Made by a program: the position numbers and the translations under genes. A stretch of 64,000 bases of DNA from positions 1-64,000 of the forward strand of contig JANNXJ010000022.1 in assembly GCA_031409515.1 (NCBI GenBank). The letters are read 5' to 3'. Of this stretch, positions 1-8,291 are shown piece by piece. Within the stretch, counting starts at the first letter, position 1, and every line of letters starts with the position of its first letter. The notes under the pieces are model-generated. The model was given only the letters and a program-made list of their open reading frames with translations. It was not told the DNA's origin and searched no databases. The DNA is from SHZI01 sp031409515. GTDB taxonomy: Bacteria > Pseudomonadota > Gammaproteobacteria > Steroidobacterales > GCA-2729495.

Positions 1-22
1 TCGCGCCTAAAGGCGCTCCTAC
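1..22 (-). repeat. REP-like 22-bp palindromic unit
   Basis: One copy, on the minus strand, of a dispersed unit that reads GTAGGAGCG...TAGGCGCGA. It lies just upstream of pilC. Eight other full or partial copies occur in the window (8277, 28642, 33687, 33713, 45574, 45606, 47585, 48470). The inner part is self-complementary, as in REP/REPIN sequences mobilised by RAYT transposases; no RAYT gene lies in this window. Confidence 0.8.
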
Positions 23-64
23 AGCCGCTCCGACGGGGTCAGAAATTTTTGGGGTTTGCGGGTC

Positions 65-1282
65 ATGGCGAACAGCGTTGCCATCAATCAGAGTCCCTTC
101 ACCTGGGAAGGCACAGATACCAAGGGCAACAAGGTCCGGGGCAAGACCCTGGCTGCCAGTGAGGCCGCCGTGCGCTCCCAGCTGCGCAAGCAGGGCGTAG
201 TGCCGGTCCGGATCAGCAAGGAATTTACCCTCTTCAAGAGTGGCGGCAAGGTCACTCCCTACGACATCGCGATTTTCAGCCGGCAGCTGGCCACCATGCT
301 CGGCGCCGGTATTCCCCTGGTCCAGGCCTTCGAGATCGTGGGCAGCGGCCACGACAACCCGGCGATGCAGAAGCTGATCCTAAGCACGAAGACGGATCTG
401 GAATCCGGCACCGCCCTGGCGGAGGCCCTAGGCCGCCACCCCCTGTACTTCGATGACCTCTACATCAACCTGGTGACTGCCGGCGAACAGGCCGGCGCCC
501 TGGACACGCTCCTCGACAAGGTCGCCACGTACAAGGAAAAAACCGAAGACATCAAGAAGAAGATCAAGAAGGCGCTGTTTTATCCGGCCGCCGTCATGGT
601 CGTCGCGGTGATCGTCACCATCATCCTGCTGATCTTCGTGATTCCCCAGTTCGAGTCGCTCTTCAAGGGCTTCGGCGCCGACCTGCCGGCGTTCACCCGC
701 ATGGTGATCAACCTGTCCGAATTCGTACAGACCAAGGGCTGGTTTCTGGCCCTCGTGATCGGTGGCGGCATCAGCTTTTACGTTTACACCCGCAAACGTT
801 CCGAGAAGCTGCGGGAGTTCGAAGACCGGCTTCTGCTCAAGCTGCCCATCGTGGGCAACATCATCGAAAAGGCCGCCGTGGCGCGTTTCGCCCGGACCCT
901 CTCCACGATGTTCAGCGCCGGTGTCCCGCTTGTGGAAGCCCTGCAGTCCGTTGCCGGCGCCACCGGCAACATCGTCTATGAGAAAGCCGTGCTGTCCATG
1001 CGGGACGAAGTGTCCACCGGTCAGCGCCTGCAGCGGGCCATGGAAAACACGGGCATCTTCCCCAACATGGTGGTCCAGATGATCGCCGTGGGTGAGGAAT
1101 CCGGCTCTCTCGACCAGATGTCCGCCAAGGTCGCCGACTTCTACGAGGCGGATGTGGACAATGCCGTGGACAGCATGAGCAGCCTGCTCGAGCCGCTCAT
1201 CATGGCCATTCTCGGCGTCCTGGTCGGCGGCCTCGTGATCGCCATGTACCTGCCGATCTTCAAGCTCGGTTCGGTCGTCTGA
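65..1282 (+). CDS. pilC: type IV pilus inner-membrane platform protein PilC
   Basis: Polytopic inner-membrane protein of the GspF/PilC family that forms the platform of the type IV pilus machine and links the PilB/PilT ATPases to pilin assembly. Two repeated T2SF domains are visible, each opening with a run like ISRQLATMLGAGIPL and its second-half counterpart RTLSTMFSAGVPLVEAL. Hydrophobic segments lie near residues 170-195, 222-240 and at the C-terminus. At 405 residues it has normal length. I chose ATG 65; a TTG lies 9 nt upstream. pilD follows 30 nt downstream, as in pilBCD operons; pilB must lie before the window. Confidence 0.95.
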   Translation: MANSVAINQSPFTWEGTDTKGNKVRGKTLAASEAAVRSQLRKQGVVPVRISKEFTLFKSGGKVTPYDIAIFSRQLATMLGAGIPLVQAFEIVGSGHDNPAMQKLILSTKTDLESGTALAEALGRHPLYFDDLYINLVTAGEQAGALDTLLDKVATYKEKTEDIKKKIKKALFYPAAVMVVAVIVTIILLIFVIPQFESLFKGFGADLPAFTRMVINLSEFVQTKGWFLALVIGGGISFYVYTRKRSEKLREFEDRLLLKLPIVGNIIEKAAVARFARTLSTMFSAGVPLVEALQSVAGATGNIVYEKAVLSMRDEVSTGQRLQRAMENTGIFPNMVVQMIAVGEESGSLDQMSAKVADFYEADVDNAVDSMSSLLEPLIMAILGVLVGGLVIAMYLPIFKLGSVV

Positions 1283-1311
1283 TCGATCCGGCGAGCCTGC
1301 AGGCCACGCCG

Positions 1312-2193
1312 TTGTTGCTGGCGGTTGTGGCGACGCTGCTGGGCCTCCTGGTCGGCAGCTTTCTCAACGTGGTCATCTATCGCCTGCCCGTGATGATGGA
1401 CCGGGCCTGGCGCCGGGAGTGTGCGGCCCTGTCGGGTAGTCCTGGAGATGCCAGCCCACACACTAGCCCAGAGGCCGAGCCCTTCAACCTCGTCCGGCCG
1501 CGCTCCGCCTGTCCTGCCTGCAAGACGCCGATCAAGGCCCGGCACAACGTGCCCGTGCTGGGCTGGCTCTGGCTGCGGGGCCGCTGCGCCGCCTGCAGCG
1601 CCCCCATCCCCGCCCGCTATCCGGTGGTGGAGGCGATCACTGGCCTCCTGTCCGGGTATCTCGTCTGGCACTTCGGCTACACGCCGGAGGCCGTTGCAGC
1701 GCTGGGGCTGACCTGGGCGCTGATCGCCCTGACCGTGATCGATCTGGATCATCAGCTCCTGCCGGATTCGATCACGCTGCCCCTCCTCTGGGCCGGCCTG
1801 CTCTTCCACCTGCTGTTTGGGCCCCACCCGGAGGGCAGTCCCTTCGCCCCAAGCCTCGCGGATGGCGTGATCGGCGCCATGGCGGGCTACCTGAGCCTGT
1901 GGCTGGTTTATCAGGGCTTCCGGCTGGCGACCGGGAAGGAGGGCATGGGCTATGGTGACTTCAAACTCTTCGCCGCCCTGCTCGCCTGGCTGGGCTACCA
2001 GATGTTTCTGCCAATCCTGCTGCTCTCGGCCATGACCGGGGCGCTGACCGGCATCAGTCTGCTGCTGTTGGGGCGTCACGGCCGCCAGGAGCCGATCCCT
2101 TTCGGCCCCTTTCTCGCCGCTGCCGGCTTCGTGGCCCTCGTCTGGGGCGAGCCCCTGCTGGTCGCCGTCCCCTTCCTCCGGGTCTTCAGCTAG
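1312..2193 (+). CDS. pilD: prepilin peptidase / N-methyltransferase PilD
   Basis: Integral-membrane aspartic protease that cleaves type IV prepilin leader peptides and N-methylates the new N-terminus. The N-terminal helix carries the conserved GSFLNVVIYRLP. Four zinc-type cysteines form CPAC (67, 70) and CAAC (92, 95). The catalytic aspartates sit in IDLDHQLLPD (D144/D146) and GYGD (D216), followed by several TM helices. The start is uncertain: the frame has no ATG here, so I used TTG 1312, which leaves a normal short N-terminus before LVGSFLNVV. Confidence 0.95.
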   Translation: MLLAVVATLLGLLVGSFLNVVIYRLPVMMDRAWRRECAALSGSPGDASPHTSPEAEPFNLVRPRSACPACKTPIKARHNVPVLGWLWLRGRCAACSAPIPARYPVVEAITGLLSGYLVWHFGYTPEAVAALGLTWALIALTVIDLDHQLLPDSITLPLLWAGLLFHLLFGPHPEGSPFAPSLADGVIGAMAGYLSLWLVYQGFRLATGKEGMGYGDFKLFAALLAWLGYQMFLPILLLSAMTGALTGISLLLLGRHGRQEPIPFGPFLAAAGFVALVWGEPLLVAVPFLRVFS

Positions 2194-2221
2194 AGCCGGG
2201 CCGGGAAAGGACCAGGGCGAT

Positions 2222-2893
2222 ATGGGGAGCACCCGGCCTGAGTTCCGCGACTGGTCGGTTTTCAGGGTCGGCCTGACGGGCGGCATTGCCAGCGGCAAGA
2301 GCACCGTGGCCAGCCTGTTTGGTGCCCTGGGGGTACCCGTCATCGACACGGACCTCATAGCCCGGGAAGTGGTGGCGCCCGGGACCCCGGGCCTCACGGC
2401 CGTGGTCGGCGCGTTCGGCCCGGACGTGCTGCAGGCCGACGGCACTCTCGACCGGCGGCGACTCCGGGACCTGGCTTTCGCCACGACCGAGCGGCGCCAG
2501 CAGCTGGAGGCCATCCTCCACCCCCGGATCCGGGAACGCCTGGAAGTGCTCTGTGCCACTTCCGGCGGTCCCTACCAGGTCCTGGTCATTCCCCTGCTGG
2601 TTGAGTCTGGCCTTGAGGCCCGCGTGGACCGCGTGCTCGTGGTGGACTGTTCAGAAAGTGTTCAGCGGGCGCGCCTCAGGGTCCGGGACGGGGAATCTGC
2701 GGCCGGTGCCGACCGTCTCCTGGCAGCCCAGGCAAACCGTGCAGCACGTCTCAGCCGGGGTGACGACGTGCTGGTCAATGAGGGCACCCGTGACGAACTC
2801 CACCGCCGGGTTCAGGAACTGCATGGTAATTACCTGAACTTCGCCGCGCGCCCCCAGCGCGGCAGCGGGACTGGATTGAAGGACGTCGAGTGA
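2222..2893 (+). CDS. coaE: dephospho-CoA kinase
   Basis: Cytosolic enzyme that phosphorylates the 3'-hydroxyl of dephospho-CoA, the last step of coenzyme A synthesis. The P-loop GLTGGIASGKST is at residues 17-28, followed by VIDTDLIAREVV. The lid/core motif LHPRIRERL and the VIPLLVESGL stretch are conserved. It is 223 aa long, slightly more than the E. coli enzyme because of about 14 extra N-terminal residues; translation might start later, but ATG 2222 is the only ATG. The order pilD-coaE-zapD is common in gammaproteobacteria. Confidence 0.95.
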   Translation: MGSTRPEFRDWSVFRVGLTGGIASGKSTVASLFGALGVPVIDTDLIAREVVAPGTPGLTAVVGAFGPDVLQADGTLDRRRLRDLAFATTERRQQLEAILHPRIRERLEVLCATSGGPYQVLVIPLLVESGLEARVDRVLVVDCSESVQRARLRVRDGESAAGADRLLAAQANRAARLSRGDDVLVNEGTRDELHRRVQELHGNYLNFAARPQRGSGTGLKDVE

Positions 2894-2922
2894 CGGTCAA
2901 CGCCGGCAAAAACTGCATTTGC

Positions 2923-2939
2923 CCTCCCCGGCGGGGAGG
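2923..2939 (+). other. perfect hairpin between coaE and zapD
   Basis: CCTCCCC and GGGGAGG form a 7-bp perfect stem with a 3-nt loop in the gap between coaE and zapD. No T-tract follows, so it is not a classical terminator. It may stabilise mRNA or reduce read-through into zapD. The stem covers a GTG (2939) in the zapD frame, which argues for the later ATG 2987 as the zapD start. Confidence 0.5.
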
Positions 2940-2986
2940 TGCAGAATGCTGGGAAAACAAGGGCTCAAGCCCGACAGTGGCTATTC

Positions 2987-3796
2987 ATGGTTAGCATTCC
3001 CATCGCAGATTTGTTTACTGAGACGTCAACCTCCGCCGCCACCGGGCTCTACGAGCAGCCCCTGAGCGAGCGGATGCGGACGTTTCTGCGTCTGGAATTC
3101 CTCTATCAGCAGTTCTGCTTCAATCTTGAGCAGACCTCCGAATGGGGCAGCCGGGCGGCGATCACCAGCATGCTCGACATCGTCGCGATCCTTGGCCGGG
3201 GCGACGTCAGGGGCGACGTGCTCAAGGAACTGGAGCGCCAGATTGGCGTCTATGACCGCTACCAGCACATGGCGGGCATCGACGAAGCCCGCCTGAAACG
3301 CGTCCTGCGCAACCTGCAGGATCTGCGGCAGCGCCTCTTTGCCCTCGGCCCCCAGTTCATGCAGCCGATTCGTGACAGTGAGTTTCTGGCGGCCATCAAG
3401 CACCGCAGTGCCATTCCCGGTGGCACCTGCGAGTTCGACTTGCCGGATTACAGTCACTGGCTGCTCCACGACTACGAACAGCGGGTGGCAGACATCGAAA
3501 GCTGGATGAAGAATCTGCGGCCGCTCTGCGACAGCATCGCGGAATTGCTGTGGCTGCTCCGGGAGAGCGGTCGGACCTCGGACCAGGTGGCGGCCAAAGG
3601 CACTTTCCAGCACGGCATGATTGGCGAGGGCGTGGCGGGACTGCTGCGCGTCGGCTTACAGCCCGGCGTCAACCTGTACCCGGAAATCAGCGGCAGCCAT
3701 CACCGCTTCACCATCCGCTTCATGCAGTGGCCGGACGCGCTCCAGCGGCCCACCCAGGCCACTCAGGACGTCAATTTCCGCCTCACTATCTGCTGA
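2987..3796 (+). CDS. zapD: cell division protein ZapD
   Basis: Z-ring-associated protein of the DUF1342 family that cross-links FtsZ filaments in the cytoplasm. Family features seen: an early YEQPLSERMRTFLRLEFLYQQ-like segment, a helical N-terminal half, and a C-terminal beta domain ending in a conserved QDVNFRLTIC tail. I chose ATG 2987; a GTG at 2939 in the same frame is buried in a hairpin and would add a non-conserved extension. Its 3' end overlaps the convergent mutT by 11 nt. Its FtsZ target is encoded 6 kb away in the dcw cluster. Confidence 0.9.
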   Translation: MVSIPIADLFTETSTSAATGLYEQPLSERMRTFLRLEFLYQQFCFNLEQTSEWGSRAAITSMLDIVAILGRGDVRGDVLKELERQIGVYDRYQHMAGIDEARLKRVLRNLQDLRQRLFALGPQFMQPIRDSEFLAAIKHRSAIPGGTCEFDLPDYSHWLLHDYEQRVADIESWMKNLRPLCDSIAELLWLLRESGRTSDQVAAKGTFQHGMIGEGVAGLLRVGLQPGVNLYPEISGSHHRFTIRFMQWPDALQRPTQATQDVNFRLTIC

Positions 3797-4232
3797 CAGC
3801 GGGCGATCTGCTGATCCCGGTCTCTCTGGCCAGTTCCGCCGCGATGGGCTGATCGGCTTCCAGCAGACCGGAATCCGGCAGTTCCGCCAGCGTCACCCAG
3901 CGCAGCGGCTGCCCCTCGACCCCCCGGGGCTCCCCCGCATAGCGCTCAACCAGAAAGACATGGAGCTCCACGCTCCGCTCCGGATAGGTGTGCCGGTAGG
4001 TCATGAACGGGGTCGCCGCCTCGACCGTGACGCCCAGTTCCTCTTTGAGTTCCCGGAACAGCGCCTGCCCGGGCTGCTCCCCAGAGTGCAGCTTCCCGCC
4101 GGGAAACTCCCAGAAGCCGCCAACGTGGCCACCCGGGGGGCGCTGGGCAATGAGGATGCGGCCCGCCGGGTCCCGGAGGATGCCGGCAGCAACCCGGATC
4201 AGCGGCGGTTCCGCCGGCGCGCTGTCAGTCAA
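3786..4232 (-). CDS. mutT: 8-oxo-dGTP diphosphatase MutT (Nudix)
   Basis: Nudix hydrolase that removes 8-oxo-dGTP from the nucleotide pool and so prevents A:T to C:G transversions. The Nudix box runs from GGKLHSGE to RELKEELGV. The protein starts with the typical LIRVAAGILRDPAGRILIAQRP and has the usual C-terminal dwelling strand (LRWVTLAELPDSGLLEADQPI). The frame stays open far upstream inside secA, but the family N-terminus fits TTG 4232, which overlaps the secA stop by 8 nt and suggests translational coupling. About 148 aa. The secA-mutT pair is common in this class. Confidence 0.92.
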   Translation of the reverse strand: MTDSAPAEPPLIRVAAGILRDPAGRILIAQRPPGGHVGGFWEFPGGKLHSGEQPGQALFRELKEELGVTVEAATPFMTYRHTYPERSVELHVFLVERYAGEPRGVEGQPLRWVTLAELPDSGLLEADQPIAAELARETGISRSPAVSR

Positions 4233-7041
4233 GACGACCGTGGCACTGCTTGTACTTCTTGCCTGACCCGCAGGGACAGGGGTCATTGCGGCCCACCTTT
4301 TTCTCGGTCCGGACCCTGGGCGCAGCGGGCTCGGCGGGCGGAGCCATCGGCCTGGCAGGCCGGGCCACGAGAGGCCGGCGCGCCGGGGCCGCACTGTCAC
4401 TGGTTGCTTCGGTGCCTGGCTCTGGCTCACTGGCGGCCGCCGTCATTGCCGAGGGGGCCTCATCGTGGCGGTATTGCAGCTGCTCGGCCATGCGCCGGCG
4501 GGTCTCCTCTGCCTCCACCTCATCCGGGCTCCGGATACGTGCCTTGGCAAGGATCGTGACCACGTCGCGCTTGACCCGGTCCAGCATGGCGCCAAACATC
4601 TCGAACGCTTCGCGCTTGTACTCCTGCTTGGGATTCTTCTGCGCATAGCCCCGGAGATGAATGCCCTGACGCAGGTAATCCATGGCAGCCAGGTGCTCCT
4701 TCCAGTGCAGGTCAACCTGCTGGAGCATCAGCTGCTTCTCGAGCTGCCGGAGCTCCCCGGTATCGACCGTTGAGAACTTCTTGAGATAGCCGGCCTCCAC
4801 CTCAGCGAGGATCCGCACCCGGATGCCCGCCTCGTCCAGGCCAGGTTCGTCATCCAGCAGGCGCTTCACGTCCAGAGTGGCAGCGAACTCAGTCTCCAGG
4901 GCGGTGCTGAGACCCGCCACGTCCCACTGCTCCTCAACGCTCTCCGGGGCAATGAACTCGCTGACGACGGCATTGACCACCTCGGCGCGGATGTCGGCCA
5001 GCGCCTCGGAAATGTCGTCGGTCTGCATCAGCTGATTGCGCTGCTGGTAGATGACGCGCCGCTGGTCGTTGGCCACGTCGTCGTATTCCAGCAGGGCCTT
5101 GCGGGCATCGAAATTGTGGCCCTCCACCTTGCGCTGGGCTCGCTCGATCTGCCGCGTCAGCAGATTGCTCTCGATCGCCTCCCCTTCCCGCATGCCGACG
5201 CCCCGGAGCATGCCCTTGGTGCGTTCCGGGTCCCCGAAGATGCGCATGAGGTTGTCTTCGATCGACATGTAGAAGCGGCTTGACCCAGGATCGCCCTGCC
5301 GGCCAGCCCGGCCGCGCAGCTGATTGTCGATCCGGCGGGATTCGTGGCGCTCGGTGCCGATGATGCGCAGGCCGCCGGCAGCGAGCGTGCGGGCATGGCG
5401 CTCCTGCCAGCCGACGCGGTGCGCCGCGCGCTCGCTATCCGTCGTGTCCGGACCGAGCTGGGCAAGCTCCGCTTCCAGGTTGCCGCCCAGGACAATATCG
5501 GTGCCGCGGCCCGCCATGTTGGTCGCGATGGTGACCGCGCCGGGCCGGCCAGCCTCAGCGACCACGTGGGCTTCCCGCTCGTGCTGCTTGGCATTCAGCA
5601 CCTGGTGGACCACCTCGTCCTTCTGCAGGAGATCGGCGAGAAACTCCGAGGTCTCGATGGACGTGGTGCCGACGAGCACAGGCTGTTCCCGTGTCCGACA
5701 GTCTTTGATGTCCTCGATGATGGCCTGGAACTTGTCCTTCTGGGTCAGGTAAACCAGGTCAGCCTGGTCATTGCGGATCATGTTCCGGTGCGTGGGAATC
5801 ACCACGACTTCGAGGCCATAGATCTGCTGGAATTCAAACGCTTCGGTATCGGCCGTACCGGTCATGCCGGCCAGCTTGTCGTAGAGCCGGAAGTAGTTCT
5901 GGAACGTGATCGAGGCGACTGTCTGGTTTTCCTCCCGGACCCGGACCCCCTCTTTGGCTTCGACAGCCTGGTGCAGGCCATCGGACCAGCGTCGGCCCGG
6001 CATCGTCCGGCCCGTGAACTCATCCACGATGACGACTTCGCCATTGCGCACGATGTACTCGACATCCTTGCGAAACAGCGCGTGGGCGCGCAGGGCTGCT
6101 GTCAGGTGATGCATCAGGCGGATGTTCGCCGCATCGTAGAGGCTGTCGTCCTCGGTGAGGAGCCCCTCCTGCACCATCAGCTGTTCCACCTTCTGGTGGC
6201 CTTCCTCGGTGAGGAAGATCTGCCGAGCCTTTTCGTCCACGGCGAAATCGCCGGGACCGCCTTCGTCGTCATCGGTAGCCACGCGCTCCTGCCGGACCAG
6301 TCCCGGGACCAGCTTGTTGATCCGCATGTACAGCTCGGAGCTGTCGTCAGCAGAACCGGAAATGATGAGGGGCGTACGGGCTTCGTCGATGAGAATCGAG
6401 TCCACCTCGTCGACGACGGCAAACGCCAGTGGTCGCTGCACCTGGTCTTCCCGGCGAAACGCCAGGTTATCCCGCAGGTAGTCGAAGCCGAACTCGTTGT
6501 TGGTTCCGTAGGTGATGTCCGCGGCATAGGCCGCCTGCTTCTCGGTGCCAGACTGGCCGTTGCGAATGACGGCGACCTCCAGGCCCAGGAAGCGGTAGAC
6601 GGGGCCCATCCAGTCCGAGTCACGCTGCGCCAGATACTCGTTCACTGTAACGATGTGCACGCCCCTGGCTGGCAGTGCGTTGAGGTAGGCCGGCAGTGTG
6701 GCCACCAGGGTCTTGCCTTCACCCGTCCGCATCTCTGCGATTTTCCCGTTGTGAAGCGCAAGGCCACCGACCAGCTGCATGTCGAAATGGCGCAGGCCGA
6801 GGGTCCTCCGGGCGGCCTCCCGGACCACCGCGAAAGCTTCGGGAATCAGGGCATCCAGGCTGGTGCCGGCGGCCAGGCGCTGGCGAAATTCGGCAGTCTT
6901 GGCCCGCAGGGCGGTGTCGTCCAGGGCCTGCAGTCCGGGTTCCAGTTGATTGGCAGCCGCGACGATCCGGCTGTAACCACGTAATAGACGCTGATTACGG
7001 CTACCAAAGAGCCGGGCAAACCACTTTAACAAGGCGTACAT
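4225..7041 (-). CDS. secA: protein translocase ATPase SecA
   Basis: Motor ATPase that drives preproteins through SecYEG. Visible features in order: GSRNQRLLRGY N-terminus; Walker A MRTGEGKTLVA; DEVD Walker B; preprotein cross-linking domain; second RecA-like fold with GRGTDIVLGG and QLRGRAGRQGDPGSSRFY; helical scaffold; proline/alanine-rich linker; and a C-terminal zinc motif CPCGSGKKYKQCH for SecB/lipid contact. I start at ATG 7041 because it matches the family N-terminus and sits about 24 nt after the predicted start of transcription. GGAGG directly abuts this ATG, so TTG 7032 (9 nt after GGAGG) is a serious alternative. About 938 aa. Confidence 0.96.
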   Translation of the reverse strand: MYALLKWFARLFGSRNQRLLRGYSRIVAAANQLEPGLQALDDTALRAKTAEFRQRLAAGTSLDALIPEAFAVVREAARRTLGLRHFDMQLVGGLALHNGKIAEMRTGEGKTLVATLPAYLNALPARGVHIVTVNEYLAQRDSDWMGPVYRFLGLEVAVIRNGQSGTEKQAAYAADITYGTNNEFGFDYLRDNLAFRREDQVQRPLAFAVVDEVDSILIDEARTPLIISGSADDSSELYMRINKLVPGLVRQERVATDDDEGGPGDFAVDEKARQIFLTEEGHQKVEQLMVQEGLLTEDDSLYDAANIRLMHHLTAALRAHALFRKDVEYIVRNGEVVIVDEFTGRTMPGRRWSDGLHQAVEAKEGVRVREENQTVASITFQNYFRLYDKLAGMTGTADTEAFEFQQIYGLEVVVIPTHRNMIRNDQADLVYLTQKDKFQAIIEDIKDCRTREQPVLVGTTSIETSEFLADLLQKDEVVHQVLNAKQHEREAHVVAEAGRPGAVTIATNMAGRGTDIVLGGNLEAELAQLGPDTTDSERAAHRVGWQERHARTLAAGGLRIIGTERHESRRIDNQLRGRAGRQGDPGSSRFYMSIEDNLMRIFGDPERTKGMLRGVGMREGEAIESNLLTRQIERAQRKVEGHNFDARKALLEYDDVANDQRRVIYQQRNQLMQTDDISEALADIRAEVVNAVVSEFIAPESVEEQWDVAGLSTALETEFAATLDVKRLLDDEPGLDEAGIRVRILAEVEAGYLKKFSTVDTGELRQLEKQLMLQQVDLHWKEHLAAMDYLRQGIHLRGYAQKNPKQEYKREAFEMFGAMLDRVKRDVVTILAKARIRSPDEVEAEETRRRMAEQLQYRHDEAPSAMTAAASEPEPGTEATSDSAAPARRPLVARPARPMAPPAEPAAPRVRTEKKVGRNDPCPCGSGKKYKQCHGRLD

Positions 7042-7070
7042 CCTCCGCGACCGGTCGGCCACGAGGCTCT

Positions 7071-7079
7071 ATTCTAGCA
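7071..7079 (-). promoter_or_regulatory. extended -10 promoter of secA
   Basis: On the minus strand TGCTAGAAT forms a TGn-extended -10 element. No good -35 is visible, which is normal for extended -10 promoters. Transcription would start near 7064, giving a leader of about 24 nt before ATG 7041. It lies in the 73-nt gap after the M23 peptidase gene, so secA can be transcribed alone or by read-through. Confidence 0.45.
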
Positions 7080-7114
7080 AAGCATTTCCCGGGCCTTGGG
7101 CGGTTTGGGGGCCG

Positions 7115-7834
7115 TCAGGCGTCCTGGGGTACGAAGCGGGTGGGATTCTGGTGCCGGCCCCGGTAGAGCACTTCGAAATGCAGGTGGGTGCCGGTGGCCC
7201 GGCCCGTCGAGCCCATCAGTGCGATGGTCTGGCCCGGCTTCACATAGTCGCCCGGCGCCACCAGGTTGAAGGCGTTGTGCCCATAGCGGGTCACCCAGCC
7301 ATTGCCATGATCAATCTCAATGAGATTACCGTAGCCGCGCTGGCGCCCGGACCAGCTCACCACGCCCGGCGCCACAGCCAGAATCGCACTGTTGTCCAGA
7401 CCGGCAAAGTCGAGGCCCCGATGCACTGCAGGCCGGCCCGTAAAGGGGTCCAGGCGCTGGCCATAGTGGCTGGACACCCAGCCACCGGCCACGGGTCGCA
7501 GCATGGCCAGCACAGCCGCGGCGGAGGCCTGCCGGGCAGTTTTGGGGGCACGCTCGAAGGGGCCAGCGTCTTCCGGACCGCCCATGGCTGGCGCAGCAGT
7601 GACAGGGACCGCAGGGACCGGAGCGGCCTCCCACGCGGGGACCTCCCAGCCACGTTCCTGCCAGGCGCGTTGAGCGACGCGCGAGGCCACCGGCGCTGGC
7701 ACGTCCAGCTGGGCATAGAGACAACCCAGGCCAAAGCCCGAGGCACCCAGCAACGCCGCGACCCCCATGCCAAGCAGCGCAGGCATTAGTCGGGCAGTGA
7801 GCCAGGGCAGCGGGTGAGGCGCGGGGTGGTCCAT
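7115..7834 (-). CDS. M23 family peptidoglycan metallopeptidase
   Basis: Membrane-anchored LytM-type endopeptidase, or a degenerate activator of that fold. One N-terminal TM segment (LMPALLGMGVAALLGASGFGLG, about residues 16-37) is followed by a proline/alanine-rich linker and a C-terminal M23 domain. The zinc/catalytic residues appear intact: HRGLDF (H and D), YGHN and HLHFEV. It therefore looks enzymatically active. Orthologues sit between lpxC and secA in many gammaproteobacteria. It is transcribed divergently from dciA. Confidence 0.88.
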   Translation of the reverse strand: MDHPAPHPLPWLTARLMPALLGMGVAALLGASGFGLGCLYAQLDVPAPVASRVAQRAWQERGWEVPAWEAAPVPAVPVTAAPAMGGPEDAGPFERAPKTARQASAAAVLAMLRPVAGGWVSSHYGQRLDPFTGRPAVHRGLDFAGLDNSAILAVAPGVVSWSGRQRGYGNLIEIDHGNGWVTRYGHNAFNLVAPGDYVKPGQTIALMGSTGRATGTHLHFEVLYRGRHQNPTRFVPQDA

Positions 7835-7908
7835 GTTGTTGTTTGCCTTCCTCCCGCTGCTTGAGCCAGTCCGGTACCTGTCCGGACACCGCGCTGGAGT
7901 GTGCCTAA

Positions 7909-7937
7909 ACTATGCCCCACCGGTTTTGACTAAACAA
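7909..7937 (-). promoter_or_regulatory. promoter of the M23 peptidase gene
   Basis: The minus strand shows TTGTTT (7932-7937), a 17-bp spacer and CATAGT (7909-7914), a reasonable sigma-70 promoter in the divergent gap between dciA and the M23 gene. The expected leader is about 70 nt. Confidence 0.45.
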
Positions 7938-7965
7938 GGAACGGTTCACACCCCACAACTCCCGA

Positions 7966-8280
7966 ATGAGTACTGCGTCAAAAAATGGCCCGCGGGGCCT
8001 GGGTGAGCTGATTGCAGCCAATAGCCCGCTGGGCGCACTGGCCCGGGCTGCCAGCAGTCGCACGGACCTGGCAGCCTGCGTCCGGCAGCAGTTGTCACCG
8101 TCACTGGCCGCTGCCGTGAGCAACTGCAATCTGCGGCCGGATGGGACTCTGGTGGTGTCAGCCACCAGTTCGGAATGGGCCGCCCGACTCCGCTTCGAGG
8201 CCGACGGGATCCTGACGGGGTGCCGGAAGGCGTGGCCCGCAGCCGCCCGCGTCGTGTTCCGGGTGGGCAGTGCGCTGTAG
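7966..8280 (+). CDS. dciA: DciA-like DUF721 protein (DnaB loader family)
   Basis: Small basic protein of the DUF721 family; in bacteria that lack DnaC/DnaI, DciA helps load the replicative helicase DnaB. The 104-aa product is short and helical at the N-terminus and has the family-like C-terminal TLVVSATSSEWAARLRFE segment, which resembles a KH-type fold. It is transcribed alone and converges on lpxC with stop codons only 6 nt apart. Its TAG stop lies inside a REP-like element, preceded by a CTG leucine codon that also belongs to the repeat. Confidence 0.8.
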   Translation: MSTASKNGPRGLGELIAANSPLGALARAASSRTDLAACVRQQLSPSLAAAVSNCNLRPDGTLVVSATSSEWAARLRFEADGILTGCRKAWPAAARVVFRVGSAL

Positions 8281-8291
8281 GAGCGCCTACA
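8276..8291. repeat. REP-like palindrome carrying both convergent stop codons
   Basis: The 16-bp palindrome TGTAGGAGCGCCTACA begins like the 22-bp repeat (GTAGGAGCGCC) and then diverges. TAG 8278-8280 ends dciA on the plus strand and TAG 8287-8289 ends lpxC on the minus strand. It could act as a short bidirectional hairpin. Confidence 0.75.

Noticed and set aside
5344..6984. 546-codon open frame antisense to secA
   Set aside because: Shadow of secA codons on the opposite strand, with no recognisable domain and no ribosome-binding site.
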